A program made the position numbers and the translations under genes. 64,000 bases of DNA from Aureimonas sp. SK2 (GTDB lineage Bacteria; Pseudomonadota; Alphaproteobacteria; Rhizobiales; Rhizobiaceae): assembly GCF_029813115.1 (NCBI RefSeq), contig NZ_JAPZDS010000009.1, forward strand, positions 143,606 to 207,605, in the 5' to 3' direction. How positions within the stretch are numbered: position 1 is the stretch's first letter; every line of letters begins with the position of its first letter. The notes below the pieces were generated by a model. It was not told the origin of the DNA and did not search any database. It saw only the letters and a program-made list of their open reading frames with translations. Of the stretch, positions 1 to 8,844 are shown in pieces.

Positions 1-396
1 CTCGAGATCGAATTGACGGAAACGGCGATCGTCGAGGACGGGCCAAAGATCGCTGAGATGCTCGGGGCGATCCGGCGCCTCGGGGTGTCGGTTGCCATGG
101 ACGACTTCGGGACGGGGTACTCCTCGCTCTCGCACCTTCGCGACTTCCCGCTCGACCGCATCAAGGTGGATCGCTCGTTCGTCGCGACGGCGGAGACGGA
201 CCGCCACTCGATGGCGGTGCTGGAGGGCATCACCCACATCGCCAAGAAGCTCGACATCGCGATCCTGGCCGAGGGCGTCGAGACGACGTCGCAGTTGGAG
301 TTGCTCCGTGACATCGGATGCGACGCGATCCAGGGGTATCTGGTGGGGCGGCCCGAGCGGATGTCGCAGGACGACAACTTACGCCTGTCTGCCTGA
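1..396 (+). CDS. EAL-domain protein, C-terminal part (cut by window edge)
   Basis: The reading frame is open from base 1. It encodes the last 131 residues of an EAL domain, the c-di-GMP phosphodiesterase fold. Visible motifs are ELTE (a metal-binding Glu region), DDFGTGYSSL (loop 6 and the two catalytic-site Asp), IKVDRSFV and AEGVET near the end. All are canonical, so the visible half looks intact. The EAL signature and any N-terminal sensor or GGDEF domain lie upstream of the window. It is convergent with the leftward tail operon, with 24 bases between stops. Because the tRNA junction places the prophage end further left, this is probably prophage cargo, but a host origin cannot be excluded. 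Confidence 0.85.
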   Translation, partial: LEIELTETAIVEDGPKIAEMLGAIRRLGVSVAMDDFGTGYSSLSHLRDFPLDRIKVDRSFVATAETDRHSMAVLEGITHIAKKLDIAILAEGVETTSQLELLRDIGCDAIQGYLVGRPERMSQDDNLRLSA

Positions 397-420
397 CCAG
401 CGGAAGGGCTGGGTCGAACG

Positions 421-654
421 TCACGTCCCCGCCGAGTTTGCAGGCTCGGCCGCCTCCGCGTCCGGCACCGTCACCGACACAAACGCCGCGCTGACATCGA
501 TCTTGGTGCCCGGTGCGCTTCCGATGACCGTGAAATCCTGCGAGGACTCACCCCGGCCCGCGCGGATGTCCGCTGCGCGAAGGACGCGGACGCTCGTAGG
601 CCGGGTCGCCTTCTTCAACGCGCGGACGAGCTGGCGGGTAGACGACGAACTCAT
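421..654 (-). CDS. Small protein at end of tail operon
   Basis: A 77-residue protein with no recognised family. The start ATG overlaps the stop of the upstream tail gene (ATGA), so it is translationally coupled. The N-terminal part is basic and the C-terminal part alternates hydrophobic and small residues and ends in an acidic, Ala-rich tail. Its position as the last visible gene of the tail operon suggests a small tail-tip or virion-associated protein. That role is inferred from position only. Confidence 0.6.
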   Translation of the reverse strand: MSSSSTRQLVRALKKATRPTSVRVLRAADIRAGRGESSQDFTVIGSAPGTKIDVSAAFVSVTVPDAEAAEPANSAGT

Positions 655-2450
655 GCTTCGGACTCCAAGTCGATCTGGCGGGGCAGCGCGAGCGGTCGGC
701 ACGTCACCCGCAGTCTCCGGGACAGCAGGTCCTCCTGCCGGAGCAAATCGTAGCCCACCACAAGCTGCGTCGCCCGCGTCGACAACGCCGCCTCCGGATC
801 GTCGGCGACGAACATGGCCGCCAACTGCCCGGCCGCCTGATTGCTCCACTCGAACACGCGCGGCGTCGCGATCCGCAACGCCATCGCGTTGACGGGCGTC
901 GACGCCGACTTGCCCGACACCTTATAGACGAGGTCGCCCGTCTGCTCGTCGAACTCCTCGTCCGGAGGCAGCGCGGCTTTCCCGTCGCCCGGCACGCAGC
1001 CGACGGTGAACGAGGCGACCCGGTTGCCGTCCCCGTCGGCGGACAGCTCAAGGTCCATGACCTTCCCCACGAGCGCGGCGCCGGAGATGTACCTTCCGGC
1101 AACCCGGATCTCGTCGTCGACGGTGATCTCGCGCGCCAGCTCCCAAGGGATCTCGCCCGAGAACCGGACGCACTGCGCCTGAAGGAGCGCTTCCCGCTCG
1201 AGCATGTGGAGCGCGACGTTGACGGTCCTCGCACCTCGGTCGGTGTCGACGTAGCTGGACCGCCGCGCGTCGAGGGGGACGTCCTTCTCGGCGCGCTCCC
1301 ACAGCACCACGCCCGCCGTCGTCTTGGCGCGGAAGGTCGTCCCTTCGACGGTGTGCGGACGGACGCAGGACCACGCCTTGCCGTTCGCGAGCGCCCGGTC
1401 GCCCACGTCGTACTTGCGGGACTCCAGCGTCTCCTCATCTTCCCACGCCCATTCCGGCGTCGTCTCGTCGGTCGTTAGCCCCGAAATCTGCACGGTCTCC
1501 ACGGTCTCCCGGCGGTCGTCCCCCACGACGGGCTGGAGGCCGAGCGGCAGGAAAAGTTCAACGACCTCCTCGCGCTGCTGCGAGTAGTCGTGCTGCGCAT
1601 GCAGGAGGCACCGTAGCGTATGCGGCCGGACGGTCAGGCTGGCTCCTTCGACCCCGGTGCCGGGCGCCTCGACGTTGGTGGCGCCGCCCGGGCCGAGGTC
1701 CTCGACCGTCGCCTCGGCCCAGCTCCACCCGGTGTCGCTGCCGATGGAGTCGCCGGGCTTCGGGAAGGAGGCGATGAAGTCCGGCCACGTATACGTGGAG
1801 ACGACGAAGGGGCCGCCTTGAACGGGGGACGATTGCTTGTCCTGCGACGACTGGGTGAAATCGAAAACAAGCCTCCGGCGCAGCATAGGCACCGGGCTCT
1901 CTGTCAGGCTCATCGACAGGCTGTCGTCAAACACCTCGCTGCCGATGTCGAACGTCCGCGTGCCCCGGATCAAATTGGTCGTCCGAAGCTCGAGCGTCCG
2001 CCTGTCCCAGTACCAGTCGACCGGGCGCGCGCTAATGGCCGTCGACGGATCCTCGGAGGCGTCGCGCCCGTGAAAGAGCGGGTCGTAACGGTCGTCGTCC
2101 GTGCGCAGCGTGTCGGCGTACGCGCGCTGCACTTCGTCGTCGGACGGAGGCAGACAGAGGAACTGGCAGACGATGTGGTCCGTCCCGAACTCGCTGGGCA
2201 CGCCGTTGATCCTGCCGCGCGCGAGCTGAACGGCGACGGCATCGTCCGGCCCGCGCTCGGAGAAGACGGCGTAGCGGTCCTGCCGCGCGAGCAAGCCGCC
2301 CACGCCGGGGTTGTCGATCTCCACCTCGACGACCGATGCCTGCCCGGCCGTGTCGCGGATCTTCAGGCCATAGACCTCGAAGTCCTCGATCGCGTGCCGC
2401 GCGGGATCGAAAGGCTCGTCCCAGCGGGATAGCCAAGCCATGAAGTTCAT
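651..2450 (-). CDS. Putative phage tail-tip/baseplate protein
   Basis: A 599-residue protein just downstream of the tape-measure block, where siphophages encode hub and tail-tip proteins. Aromatic-rich, beta-type sequence (N-terminal WLSRWDEPFD, then many short strand-like segments) fits a structural protein. I chose ATG 2450 (MNFMAWL) because it overlaps the upstream stop as ATGA; a longer in-frame extension would overlap the upstream gene heavily. The last codons overlap the next gene in the same way. The family was not identified with confidence, so the tail-tip call rests mainly on synteny and size. Confidence 0.6.
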   Translation of the reverse strand: MNFMAWLSRWDEPFDPARHAIEDFEVYGLKIRDTAGQASVVEVEIDNPGVGGLLARQDRYAVFSERGPDDAVAVQLARGRINGVPSEFGTDHIVCQFLCLPPSDDEVQRAYADTLRTDDDRYDPLFHGRDASEDPSTAISARPVDWYWDRRTLELRTTNLIRGTRTFDIGSEVFDDSLSMSLTESPVPMLRRRLVFDFTQSSQDKQSSPVQGGPFVVSTYTWPDFIASFPKPGDSIGSDTGWSWAEATVEDLGPGGATNVEAPGTGVEGASLTVRPHTLRCLLHAQHDYSQQREEVVELFLPLGLQPVVGDDRRETVETVQISGLTTDETTPEWAWEDEETLESRKYDVGDRALANGKAWSCVRPHTVEGTTFRAKTTAGVVLWERAEKDVPLDARRSSYVDTDRGARTVNVALHMLEREALLQAQCVRFSGEIPWELAREITVDDEIRVAGRYISGAALVGKVMDLELSADGDGNRVASFTVGCVPGDGKAALPPDEEFDEQTGDLVYKVSGKSASTPVNAMALRIATPRVFEWSNQAAGQLAAMFVADDPEAALSTRATQLVVGYDLLRQEDLLSRRLRVTCRPLALPRQIDLESEA

Positions 2451-2974
2451 CCGCCCACCTCCGCGAGCGAGATGCTCCAGCTCGTCGACGCCGCGCCGCC
2501 CGTCTCGGCCTCGTCCTGTGTCCACGCCTCCGTCACCATGAGCGTCAGCACCGGGCGGTAGTGCAGGCGCACCAGCCCGTCAGCGGGCTTCGCCAACGTG
2601 ACGACGCGGCCAACGACGCTGAGAGGCACCGGGAGACCTTGGCTGTCGCGCGTCCGGACGGAGCCGGGGTGCGGGTCGCGGACCAGCGTCACCGTCGTGC
2701 CGCCGTTCCCGACGTAGTCGCCGAGTTCCGAGACGGGGACGATGGTGACGATGGTGCCCGCCCAGAGGCGGCTGAGGGCCGGGGGTTGGACGTCGTCGGA
2801 GCTGATCTCGAGTTCGTACAGATTGAACTCCGGCCTTCCGGTGTGCCGGAGGCGGCCGTTGATCGTGCGGCGCCGCTGCCCGTTCTCGATGGGGCGCAGG
2901 CTCTCACGCACCGCGAGGCCGGAGCCTTCGCCGAGGCCGAGCGCGGGGAACAGGATGGACGAAGGCGTGCTCAC
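2447..2974 (-). CDS. Putative tail protein following tape measure
   Basis: A 175-residue protein beginning at a GTG that overlaps the tape-measure stop (GTGA), the coupling used throughout this operon. The sequence looks beta-rich (for example WAGTIVTIVPVSELGD and VGRVVTLAKPADGLV), compatible with a distal-tail or tail-tip connector of the kind found after tape measure in siphophages. No family signature was recognised. Confidence 0.55.
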   Translation of the reverse strand: MSTPSSILFPALGLGEGSGLAVRESLRPIENGQRRRTINGRLRHTGRPEFNLYELEISSDDVQPPALSRLWAGTIVTIVPVSELGDYVGNGGTTVTLVRDPHPGSVRTRDSQGLPVPLSVVGRVVTLAKPADGLVRLHYRPVLTLMVTEAWTQDEAETGGAASTSWSISLAEVGG

Positions 2975-5406
2975 CGAAGGCCTCCTGCGGTGCGGGCTTC
3001 GGCGAGCGCGCGGTTGAGGTCGTCGACGGCGCTGCGAGTGCCCTGGAAGGCAGCCGTCCGGCTCCCGACGTTGAAGTTCACGTTCACGGTGTCGGTCGAG
3101 CCGCCGCCGCGCTTGAGTTCCCAAATCCTGTCCATGTCGAGCGTGCGGCCGTCCGACATAAGTGCGTCGCCCGTGCGGACCGGGATCTCGGGCGCCTTGG
3201 GCTTGGCGGCTAGCGCGGCGAGGTGGCGGTCGTGGAGAGCGTTGTTACTGTTCCGCAGGTTGGTCAGCGCGTCGTTGAACTCCGCGTCGTCGCGGGCCTG
3301 CATGCCGCTGTACTCGTAGAACTTCTGGCCCGCCCATTTGCCGACCTGCGCACCCGCCCACGCGGCGCCCGCAAGCAGCGCGATCTGGGGGATCATGCGT
3401 GCGAGGTTGGTCATGGAGCCGACGATGCCCGTCAAGAAACCCTGAATCCCTGCGCCGAGGGTACCTGCCATGCCCATGGCGAACAGGCGCCCGAACCCGG
3501 TGATGAGCAGGCCGATGGTCGTCACCATCACGTTGAGGATACCAGAGATCCGGAGAAGGCCGAGGAACAGGGCGAACTGCAACGGGTCCATGCCCAGCAG
3601 CGCGCGCACCGGGGTGGTCGCCCAGATGACCCAGTCGAGCACGCCCCGGAATTTCTCCCAAGCGCCTTTCATAGCCTCCCAGAAGCGAAGAGCCGCCGTC
3701 CGGAGGAGCACCAGCTCGGCCTTGAACTTCGCGATCGTCGGCGACTCGACCTGCGCGCTGTCCCCGTCGCGAAGGACCTCCCAGACGTCGGCGAACGCCT
3801 GCCGGATCGGGCGCAGGAACTCGGCGACGCGGGCCTGGAAGGCGGCGATCTTCGCCTCGATCAGCGCCATCGCCTGCTCGGCGGAGAGCTGCGAGAACGC
3901 GAGCAGCGCGGCCACGCTGTCGATGACCGCCTGCTTCAGGACTTCCACGACCGCGAGGACGACGGCCTTCGCGGCGTCGAACTGGGGCGGGAGAGCCGCG
4001 ATGTAGGCGGGCAGCTTGCTGACGATGCCCACGATCGCCATCACGCCGTCGCGCATTACGATGATCCAACCGTGCTGGACAACGTGGTCCAGCCCGAGAA
4101 ACGCCGCCCAGACTTGGGTGAGGATCGACAAGAAGCCGACCCACCCGCGAGCGAGGGCACCCACGAGGCCGCCCCCGCCGGAGCCCACGAGCGTCGTCAG
4201 CACGGCGATCGTCGCGTGGATCGCGCGCATCACCTCGTACACCCAAGAGCGTTCGATGCTGATGTAGTCGCCCGCAAGGTAGCGGCCGACGTCGGCGAAC
4301 ACCCCGAGCAGCGTGTGCATCGACCGGACGACGTAGCCGGACATCATGGGAATGATCCGCAACACGCCGACTGCGCCGCGCATGGACTTCATCACGCGGT
4401 CCCAGCCGCCAGCGAAGTGCTTGGCGAAGACCTCCCGGTTCTTCGAGATCCACTCGGCCAGCGCCTTCGTGGTCTGCGTGAAGCCGGGCATCAAGTGACG
4501 CGAGACCGCCAGCGCGAGGCCGCGGAAGCTGAGCACGAGGTCGTTGATGGCGGACTTGAACTCTCCGACCATCTTGACGTCGGCATCGGTCGCAATGGCG
4601 CCGAATCCCTTCGCCCGTTCGGACGCGGCCGCGATGCTGGCGGCGCCGCCTCCATCCATGAACTTCTGCATCTGGGCGCCGTCGTCACCGAAGACATCGG
4701 CGAACGCCTTGGTCCGGTCCTTCGCCGAGAGCCGCTTCGTGGCGAGGTCGAGGTCCTTTAGGACGTCGACGGTGTCGCGCACCTTTCCGGATGCGTCCGT
4801 CGCCTCGACGCCCATCTTTTCGAAGAGGGCCGCACTCTCGCCTCCCGCCGCCGCGTCGCGCAGCTTGTCCCGGAGGGAGGTGACCGCCGCCTCTGCCTTC
4901 CCGGCCTCGAACCCGAATGTGGTCGCCGCACCGGACAGGCCAGTCGCGTTCTCGCGGCTCGCGCCCGTCTCGGTCTCGGCGACCTGCTGGTTGTTGACGG
5001 TGTTGACGGCAATCGCCGCCGAGCCGCCTCCGACGAGGGCGCCCGCGCCAAGCCCGGCGACGCCCGCGACGGCGACGCCCGCCGCCGTGCCCGCGACGGC
5101 AATCGCGGCGAGGATGGCTAGGAATTTCGCTCCCGTCACGGCCATGCGGACGCCCGCGCGGGTCGCCGCTCGCGTCACGCGGTCGAGGGCGCCGGATACC
5201 TTCTTCAGGGCGGCGGCCGTCGCGCGGATCATCAACTGCGTCGCGGGACCGAAGGCATGCCTCAGGGCACGGCCAGCCGCGCGGGCGGCGTTCGCGACGG
5301 CGCCCGCCGCCTGCTTGACCTTCCGCGCGAACGCAACCAAGCCCGCCGCAGCCTGGGTGAGGCCCGTGAGCTGGAGGAGCGCGCTGATGGTTGAGGAGAT
5401 GCTCAC
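2971..5406 (-). CDS. Tail tape measure protein
   Basis: An 811-residue Ala-rich protein, the largest tail gene. It sits between the tail-chaperone genes and the tail-tip genes, the conserved position of tape measure. Features are an Ala/Arg/Lys-rich helical N-terminus, hydrophobic segments at about residues 90-125 and a larger hydrophobic region around 380-460 and 600-680 (for example LLGMDPLQFALFLGLL), and a FRGLALAVSRHLMPGF segment typical of tape-measure proteins. Tail length scales with tape-measure length (lambda gpH has 853 residues), so a tail close to lambda size, in the 120-140 nm range, is inferred. The ATG start leaves a 4-base overlap with the stop of the preceding small gene. Confidence 0.88.
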   Translation of the reverse strand: MSISSTISALLQLTGLTQAAAGLVAFARKVKQAAGAVANAARAAGRALRHAFGPATQLMIRATAAALKKVSGALDRVTRAATRAGVRMAVTGAKFLAILAAIAVAGTAAGVAVAGVAGLGAGALVGGGSAAIAVNTVNNQQVAETETGASRENATGLSGAATTFGFEAGKAEAAVTSLRDKLRDAAAGGESAALFEKMGVEATDASGKVRDTVDVLKDLDLATKRLSAKDRTKAFADVFGDDGAQMQKFMDGGGAASIAAASERAKGFGAIATDADVKMVGEFKSAINDLVLSFRGLALAVSRHLMPGFTQTTKALAEWISKNREVFAKHFAGGWDRVMKSMRGAVGVLRIIPMMSGYVVRSMHTLLGVFADVGRYLAGDYISIERSWVYEVMRAIHATIAVLTTLVGSGGGGLVGALARGWVGFLSILTQVWAAFLGLDHVVQHGWIIVMRDGVMAIVGIVSKLPAYIAALPPQFDAAKAVVLAVVEVLKQAVIDSVAALLAFSQLSAEQAMALIEAKIAAFQARVAEFLRPIRQAFADVWEVLRDGDSAQVESPTIAKFKAELVLLRTAALRFWEAMKGAWEKFRGVLDWVIWATTPVRALLGMDPLQFALFLGLLRISGILNVMVTTIGLLITGFGRLFAMGMAGTLGAGIQGFLTGIVGSMTNLARMIPQIALLAGAAWAGAQVGKWAGQKFYEYSGMQARDDAEFNDALTNLRNSNNALHDRHLAALAAKPKAPEIPVRTGDALMSDGRTLDMDRIWELKRGGGSTDTVNVNFNVGSRTAAFQGTRSAVDDLNRALAEARTAGGLR

Positions 5407-5588
5407 GGCGTGATGGCCTTCCAGGCTGCCTTGTCGCCGTTGGTGCCAACGGCGGCGGCGACGGCCGCGAGATACAGGTCCGCCCGGTCGTCATCCGCCC
5501 GGCGGCGGGCTTCCCAAGCGAGTTGCTTGGGCGACAGAGAGCCGGGGTCCGGCATGCCCGCCGCCCGAAGCCGCGAGGCGACGGACAC
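5403..5588 (-). CDS. Small tail-assembly protein before tape measure
   Basis: A 61-residue protein starting at GTG 5588, overlapping the tape-measure start. It contains LSPKQLAWEARRRADDDRADLYLAAV, split here as LSPKQLAWEARRR and ADLYLAAV, with conserved-looking Trp/Arg residues as in small chaperones found before tape measure. It occupies the slot of the lambda gpT extension. Its frame is the -1 frame of the preceding chaperone gene and stays open back through that gene's stop, so it could be made as an independent protein or as a frameshifted C-terminal extension. No canonical slippery heptamer was found. Confidence 0.6.
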   Translation of the reverse strand: MSVASRLRAAGMPDPGSLSPKQLAWEARRRADDDRADLYLAAVAAAVGTNGDKAAWKAITP

Positions 5589-5611
5589 GAGGACCGTTAG
5601 CGTGTCGTCGG

Positions 5612-6061
5612 CTAGGCGGCCTTGCGGATACGCTTGCCGGCGGGCGCCGCTGCCGGGGCTTCGGCCATCCCGGCGACGCCCGCCAGCTTGGTCAGCCGAG
5701 CGAAAAAAGGCTCGATGCCCTCCGGTGCCGTCAGTTGGATCGTCGCGTGGACGAGCGGGATGAGGACGTCGTCCGGCAGGCGCGCGATGACCGCCTCATA
5801 GTCCGCCGACGGCTTGCCCGCCGCCGCCGCCACGAGGGCGGCGACCGCCTCGGGGCCGCTGTCGAGGAGGACGTCGAGGATGGAGGCCTCATCGGCCTCG
5901 CCTCCGATGAGCGCCGCCTTGAGCGCCGGAAAGCGCCGCAGGATCCGCAGGCACTCCACGAGCGTGACGGGGCGCAGCGGCACGGTCAGGGCGCCGGCCG
6001 TGACGGGCTGGAAGCCGGACGAGGCTACGGCCTCGAGCTGGGCGAGAAGGTCGTCTGTCAA
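5612..6061 (-). CDS. Tail assembly chaperone
   Basis: A 149-residue protein between tail tube and tape measure, the position of lambda gpG-like chaperones. It contains the helical segment VECLRILRRFPALKAAL and an Ala-rich middle, and ends in a basic tail (GKRIRKAA). Size and position fit the family that coats the tape measure during tail assembly. The alternative -1 frame after residue ~140 continues into the 61-residue downstream gene. Confidence 0.75.
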   Translation of the reverse strand: MTDDLLAQLEAVASSGFQPVTAGALTVPLRPVTLVECLRILRRFPALKAALIGGEADEASILDVLLDSGPEAVAALVAAAAGKPSADYEAVIARLPDDVLIPLVHATIQLTAPEGIEPFFARLTKLAGVAGMAEAPAAAPAGKRIRKAA

Positions 6062-6128
6062 GGTATCCCCTCCAGGATGGTGATGATGTCGGGCCGGGCG
6101 GTTCGCTCCGCCCGGCGGTGGGCGGCGG

Positions 6129-6941
6129 TCAGGTCTTGGGAATGACGACCACGCGGCCGTATTCCTGCCCGGCGGGCTTGCCGTTCACGGCGTAGACGGA
6201 GCCGTTCAAGCCGAAGTTCGAGAACTCGTCGCCGCCCACGAAGGCGAAGCCCTCGGACGGGCGCAGCTCGACATCCCAGAACTCGGCCAGCCAGTTGAAT
6301 GGGCCTTCCGCGCCGAGTTCGCGCCACGTGAGCTTGCACCGGAGCCCCTGCGTCGAAAGGATGCCGAATGCCTGCCGGGCCGCCGACTCCGGAATGGCCG
6401 CCGCCGAGAAGGTGATGGCGATGTTGGTGGTGACCGCGCCGTCGGGGATGCGGATGACCTCGAGGCGACCGGAGGCGACGTCGAAGGTGTAGTGGACGTT
6501 CAGCTCGTACGCCTTCGGCGTCCCGGACGCGCCGTCCGTCACCGACGCGACCGTCGCGTCGAAGGCTTCGAGGTCGAAGATGTCGCCGACACGCGGGTCC
6601 TCGAACTCGAGGGTCGTGGACTCGATGGCGGTCTGGACCAGGTTGCTTTCGGCGGATGCCATAAAGAGCGCCGCCAGCGTGTAGCGGTTCATGGTCGCGA
6701 GCGTCATCGACAGGGTCAGGCTGTCGGCGAAGACGGTCTTCTTCCGGAGCCGCGAGCGCGGGAACGACTTCGACCTGAACTCGGACTCGGTCAGCTCGGT
6801 CTCCGAGGAGAACTCCACGACCTCGGAGAACACGAACTCCCGGTCCGAGCCGAGCGGCTTGATGGTGAGCTGCCCACGCGGGCAGAACAGACCTTCAATC
6901 GGGGGCGGCGTGAAGACAGCGGAACCAGAGCTGACGGCCAT
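6129..6941 (-). CDS. Major tail tube protein
   Basis: A 270-residue protein with a beta-rich pattern typical of siphoviral tail tube proteins: an N-terminal FCPRGQLTIKPLGSDREFV strand region, a TLSMTLATMNRYTLAALFM segment, and a C-terminal strand-rich domain. It lies between the tail terminator and the tail chaperone, as expected for the major tail protein. The assignment combines position, length and secondary-structure character. Confidence 0.75.
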   Translation of the reverse strand: MAVSSGSAVFTPPPIEGLFCPRGQLTIKPLGSDREFVFSEVVEFSSETELTESEFRSKSFPRSRLRKKTVFADSLTLSMTLATMNRYTLAALFMASAESNLVQTAIESTTLEFEDPRVGDIFDLEAFDATVASVTDGASGTPKAYELNVHYTFDVASGRLEVIRIPDGAVTTNIAITFSAAAIPESAARQAFGILSTQGLRCKLTWRELGAEGPFNWLAEFWDVELRPSEGFAFVGGDEFSNFGLNGSVYAVNGKPAGQEYGRVVVIPKT

Positions 6942-6953
6942 GCGGGAAGTCCT

Positions 6954-7469
6954 TTAGCGGTGGGTGTCGGGCCGCCCCTCGGTCGACGTGACCGCGAGGG
7001 CGTACGAAAGGGTGAGGACGCCGTAGACGGCATCGCCGCCCCCAGCACCGAAGCCGGGGGACGTGGTCGTCAGCCGCCATTCGGCGACGGTGAAGGGCAG
7101 GAAGTCCGGCCCCGCGAGCGCGGCCTCGACCTCGACCGACGCGTCGTCGAGCGCCGCCTCGAGGTCGTCCGTCGTGCCGACGTCGACGACCAGCTCGACC
7201 TCGACGACGATGTTCCGGCGAACCCGACGCGGGCGGTTGCCGACATGATCCGACGGCGCGGTCTCGGAGACGACGACCACCGCCATGGGCAAGTCGTGCG
7301 CCTGGAAGTCCCGCAGCTTGCGCGACCCGGCATGCACGCGGCCGCCGACCGACGGCACGGCCGCCTTCAAGCGGTCGATGACGGCGGTGCGGACGAGGGT
7401 GCGAAGGTGAGGCAAGGGCGGCCGGGGTCGGGTGTCTGGTCTCCGGATGGTGACCTTGCCCCGGCGCAA
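6954..7469 (-). CDS. Tail terminator, lambda gpU-like
   Basis: A 171-residue product from a TTG start, or about 153 residues from a TTG at 7415; the latter gives the usual N-terminus of the family (HLRTLVRTAVIDRL). The order helix (LRTLVRTAVIDRLKA), hydrophobic strand (LPMAVVVVSET), then strand pairs (VVEVELVVDVGTT and GVLTLSYALAV) matches lambda gpU-type tail completion proteins, which cap the tail tube and join it to the neck. It sits just before the tail tube gene, as expected. The start is uncertain. Confidence 0.7.
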   Translation of the reverse strand: MRRGKVTIRRPDTRPRPPLPHLRTLVRTAVIDRLKAAVPSVGGRVHAGSRKLRDFQAHDLPMAVVVVSETAPSDHVGNRPRRVRRNIVVEVELVVDVGTTDDLEAALDDASVEVEAALAGPDFLPFTVAEWRLTTTSPGFGAGGGDAVYGVLTLSYALAVTSTEGRPDTHR

Positions 7470-7477
7470 CTTTCGAC
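7460..7477 (-). promoter_or_regulatory. Repeated TCGAAAGTTGCGC element, copy 1
   Basis: Eighteen bases, on the minus strand GTCGAAAGTTGCGCCGGG, are identical to the element at 11864-11881. They lie between the neck gene and the tail-terminator gene. TTGCGC could act as a -35 box, but no convincing -10 box follows. The role is inferred. Confidence 0.4.
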
Positions 7478-7486
7478 ATCGCGCGG

Positions 7487-7837
7487 CTACTTCGCGTAGA
7501 GGGGCACCGAGATCATGACGCCGCCGTCCGGCTCGCAGTCGCTCACGCCGTACGAAACCCCGCCGACGATGATGAAGTCCCGGTTGTCGAATACCGACTT
7601 GAGAGGCCGCCCCGGCGCGAGCCGCTGGGCGTCCGCGACCGCGACAGACAGCGTCGGGCGGGCGTCGGCGATCTGCGCGCCGCTGAGGTCGACCGGGGCG
7701 TACTCCGCGTTGAAGAGCGCGGGGATGCTGACGGGCGTCGGGTCGTCGTGGCGGATCCAGAGGACGGGCGGGGCCGCCCGGTCTCGGAAGGCGGCCAGGA
7801 AGATGCGGGCCATCGGCTGGAGGACGGTGGCGGGCAT
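7487..7837 (-). CDS. Head-tail joining protein, lambda gpFII-like
   Basis: A 116-residue protein starting at an ATG that overlaps the upstream stop (TGATG). Length matches lambda FII (117 residues). The C-terminal half alternates strands and turns (VFDNRDFIIVGGVSYGVSD, then GGVMISVPLYAK), as in FII-like neck proteins that bind the portal/connector and receive the tail. The gene sits directly before the gpU-like terminator, the standard neck order. Confidence 0.68.
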   Translation of the reverse strand: MPATVLQPMARIFLAAFRDRAAPPVLWIRHDDPTPVSIPALFNAEYAPVDLSGAQIADARPTLSVAVADAQRLAPGRPLKSVFDNRDFIIVGGVSYGVSDCEPDGGVMISVPLYAK

Positions 7838-8067
7838 CAGGTGGTGGCCTGCGGGGCGGGGGCTTCGCCCGGCACCTCGGGCTGGGGCGGCTGGGGTGGC
7901 GGCGAGTAGGTGCCGTCGGCGGCTCGGGTCCACCCGATCCAGGCGTCTGCCGCCTTGCCCGTGCGGCGGGTGACGAGCGTCTCGTCGTCGGACGGCGCGC
8001 GGCCGACGACGGCGTTGGTGACGAGGCCGCTCTCGCGGTCGACGACGAGGTACACGGTACCGCTCAC
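7837..8067 (-). CDS. Small protein near possible head appendage
   Basis: A 76-residue protein with N-terminal strands (VYLVVDRESGLVTNAVV), a conserved-looking Trp pair (AWIGWTRAADG) and a Pro-rich tail. Its start overlaps the stop of the Gly-rich fibre-like gene, and its stop overlaps the neck gene. No family recognised. Small proteins with this VVDxxxG pattern often sit next to phage fibre genes, so an accessory role with the Gly-rich protein is possible but unproven. Confidence 0.6.
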   Translation of the reverse strand: MSGTVYLVVDRESGLVTNAVVGRAPSDDETLVTRRTGKAADAWIGWTRAADGTYSPPPQPPQPEVPGEAPAPQATT

Positions 8068-8840
8068 TGGACTGTCTCCCAGACGTAGTAGCGTAGGCGG
8101 ACCTCGCCTCGGCCGCCCGTACCGGGCATGCCGTACGACGACGCTCCGCCGCCGCCCCCGGGCGCGCCGCCGTTACCCGCCGCATAGCTGTCGAGTCCGG
8201 CGCCGCCACCGGAACCGTATTCCCAGTGATCGCGGGCATCGAGACCGGACTGACCGTTGACCCCGCCATTGAGCGAGTGCCGCGGGCGGTAGGAGTTGGA
8301 CGCGCCTCCAAAGGTCTGCTCGATGGGGTTGTAGTAGGTGCCGCCGCCCGCCCCGGGGCCGCGAGGGCCGTATGCCAACCCCGCGCTGTAGCTCTGTCCG
8401 ACAGGTTGCTCAGACCCTGGCATCGCCTGGCCGGGGCCGCCAGATACAAGCCCGCCCGCCGCCTGGACGAAGTTCCCGAATCTTGTCCAGCCGCCGTTGG
8501 CCCCGGGGACCCCTCCAGCACCGATGCTGACGGGCTCCGTGACCCCGAAGTCGTCGGCGGAGAAGGTGTCGACGGCAATGGTGCCGGGCGTCGCGCCAGC
8601 GCCGCCGTACTGCCGGAGCTTCTGGCCGCCGCCGCCCGCGCCGACGCACTCGACCTCGATCTCGAGCGCGGTCGACGGGATGCCCACGAGATAGGGGGCG
8701 GCTAGGGCCGTCGCCTTGTCCCACGTGCCCGACGACAGGATGCGTTCGGCTCCGAGGAAGCGGCGGCGCATGAAGCCGCCGCCGGGCGCCGGGCCGGAGC
8801 CGCCCCCGTCGCCACCCGGCGGATAGCTGGGATTCATCAT
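8064..8840 (-). CDS. Gly-rich fibre-like structural protein
   Basis: A 258-residue protein with very high Gly content (GAGGGG, GGGGGASSYG, GTGGRGEVRLRYYV near the end). The closing GRGEVRLRYY motif is typical of Gly-rich phage tail-fibre or appendage C-termini. I chose ATG 8840 (MMNPSYPP), just after the stop of the upstream gene. Unusually, the gene lies between major capsid and neck rather than after the tail-tip genes, so it may be a head fibre. Strong Gly/Pro content makes homology-based naming unreliable. Confidence 0.65.
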   Translation of the reverse strand: MMNPSYPPGGDGGGSGPAPGGGFMRRRFLGAERILSSGTWDKATALAAPYLVGIPSTALEIEVECVGAGGGGQKLRQYGGAGATPGTIAVDTFSADDFGVTEPVSIGAGGVPGANGGWTRFGNFVQAAGGLVSGGPGQAMPGSEQPVGQSYSAGLAYGPRGPGAGGGTYYNPIEQTFGGASNSYRPRHSLNGGVNGQSGLDARDHWEYGSGGGAGLDSYAAGNGGAPGGGGGASSYGMPGTGGRGEVRLRYYVWETVQ

Positions 8841-8844
8841 CGCG

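Noticed and set aside
92..892. Long plus-strand open frame across the EAL end and tail genes
   Set aside because: Arg/Ser/Thr-rich shadow of the EAL frame and of the minus-strand tail gene; no protein-like pattern.
3223..4761. 512-codon plus-strand frame inside tape measure
   Set aside because: His/Arg/Asp-rich composition typical of the antisense of a high-GC gene; tape measure is well supported.
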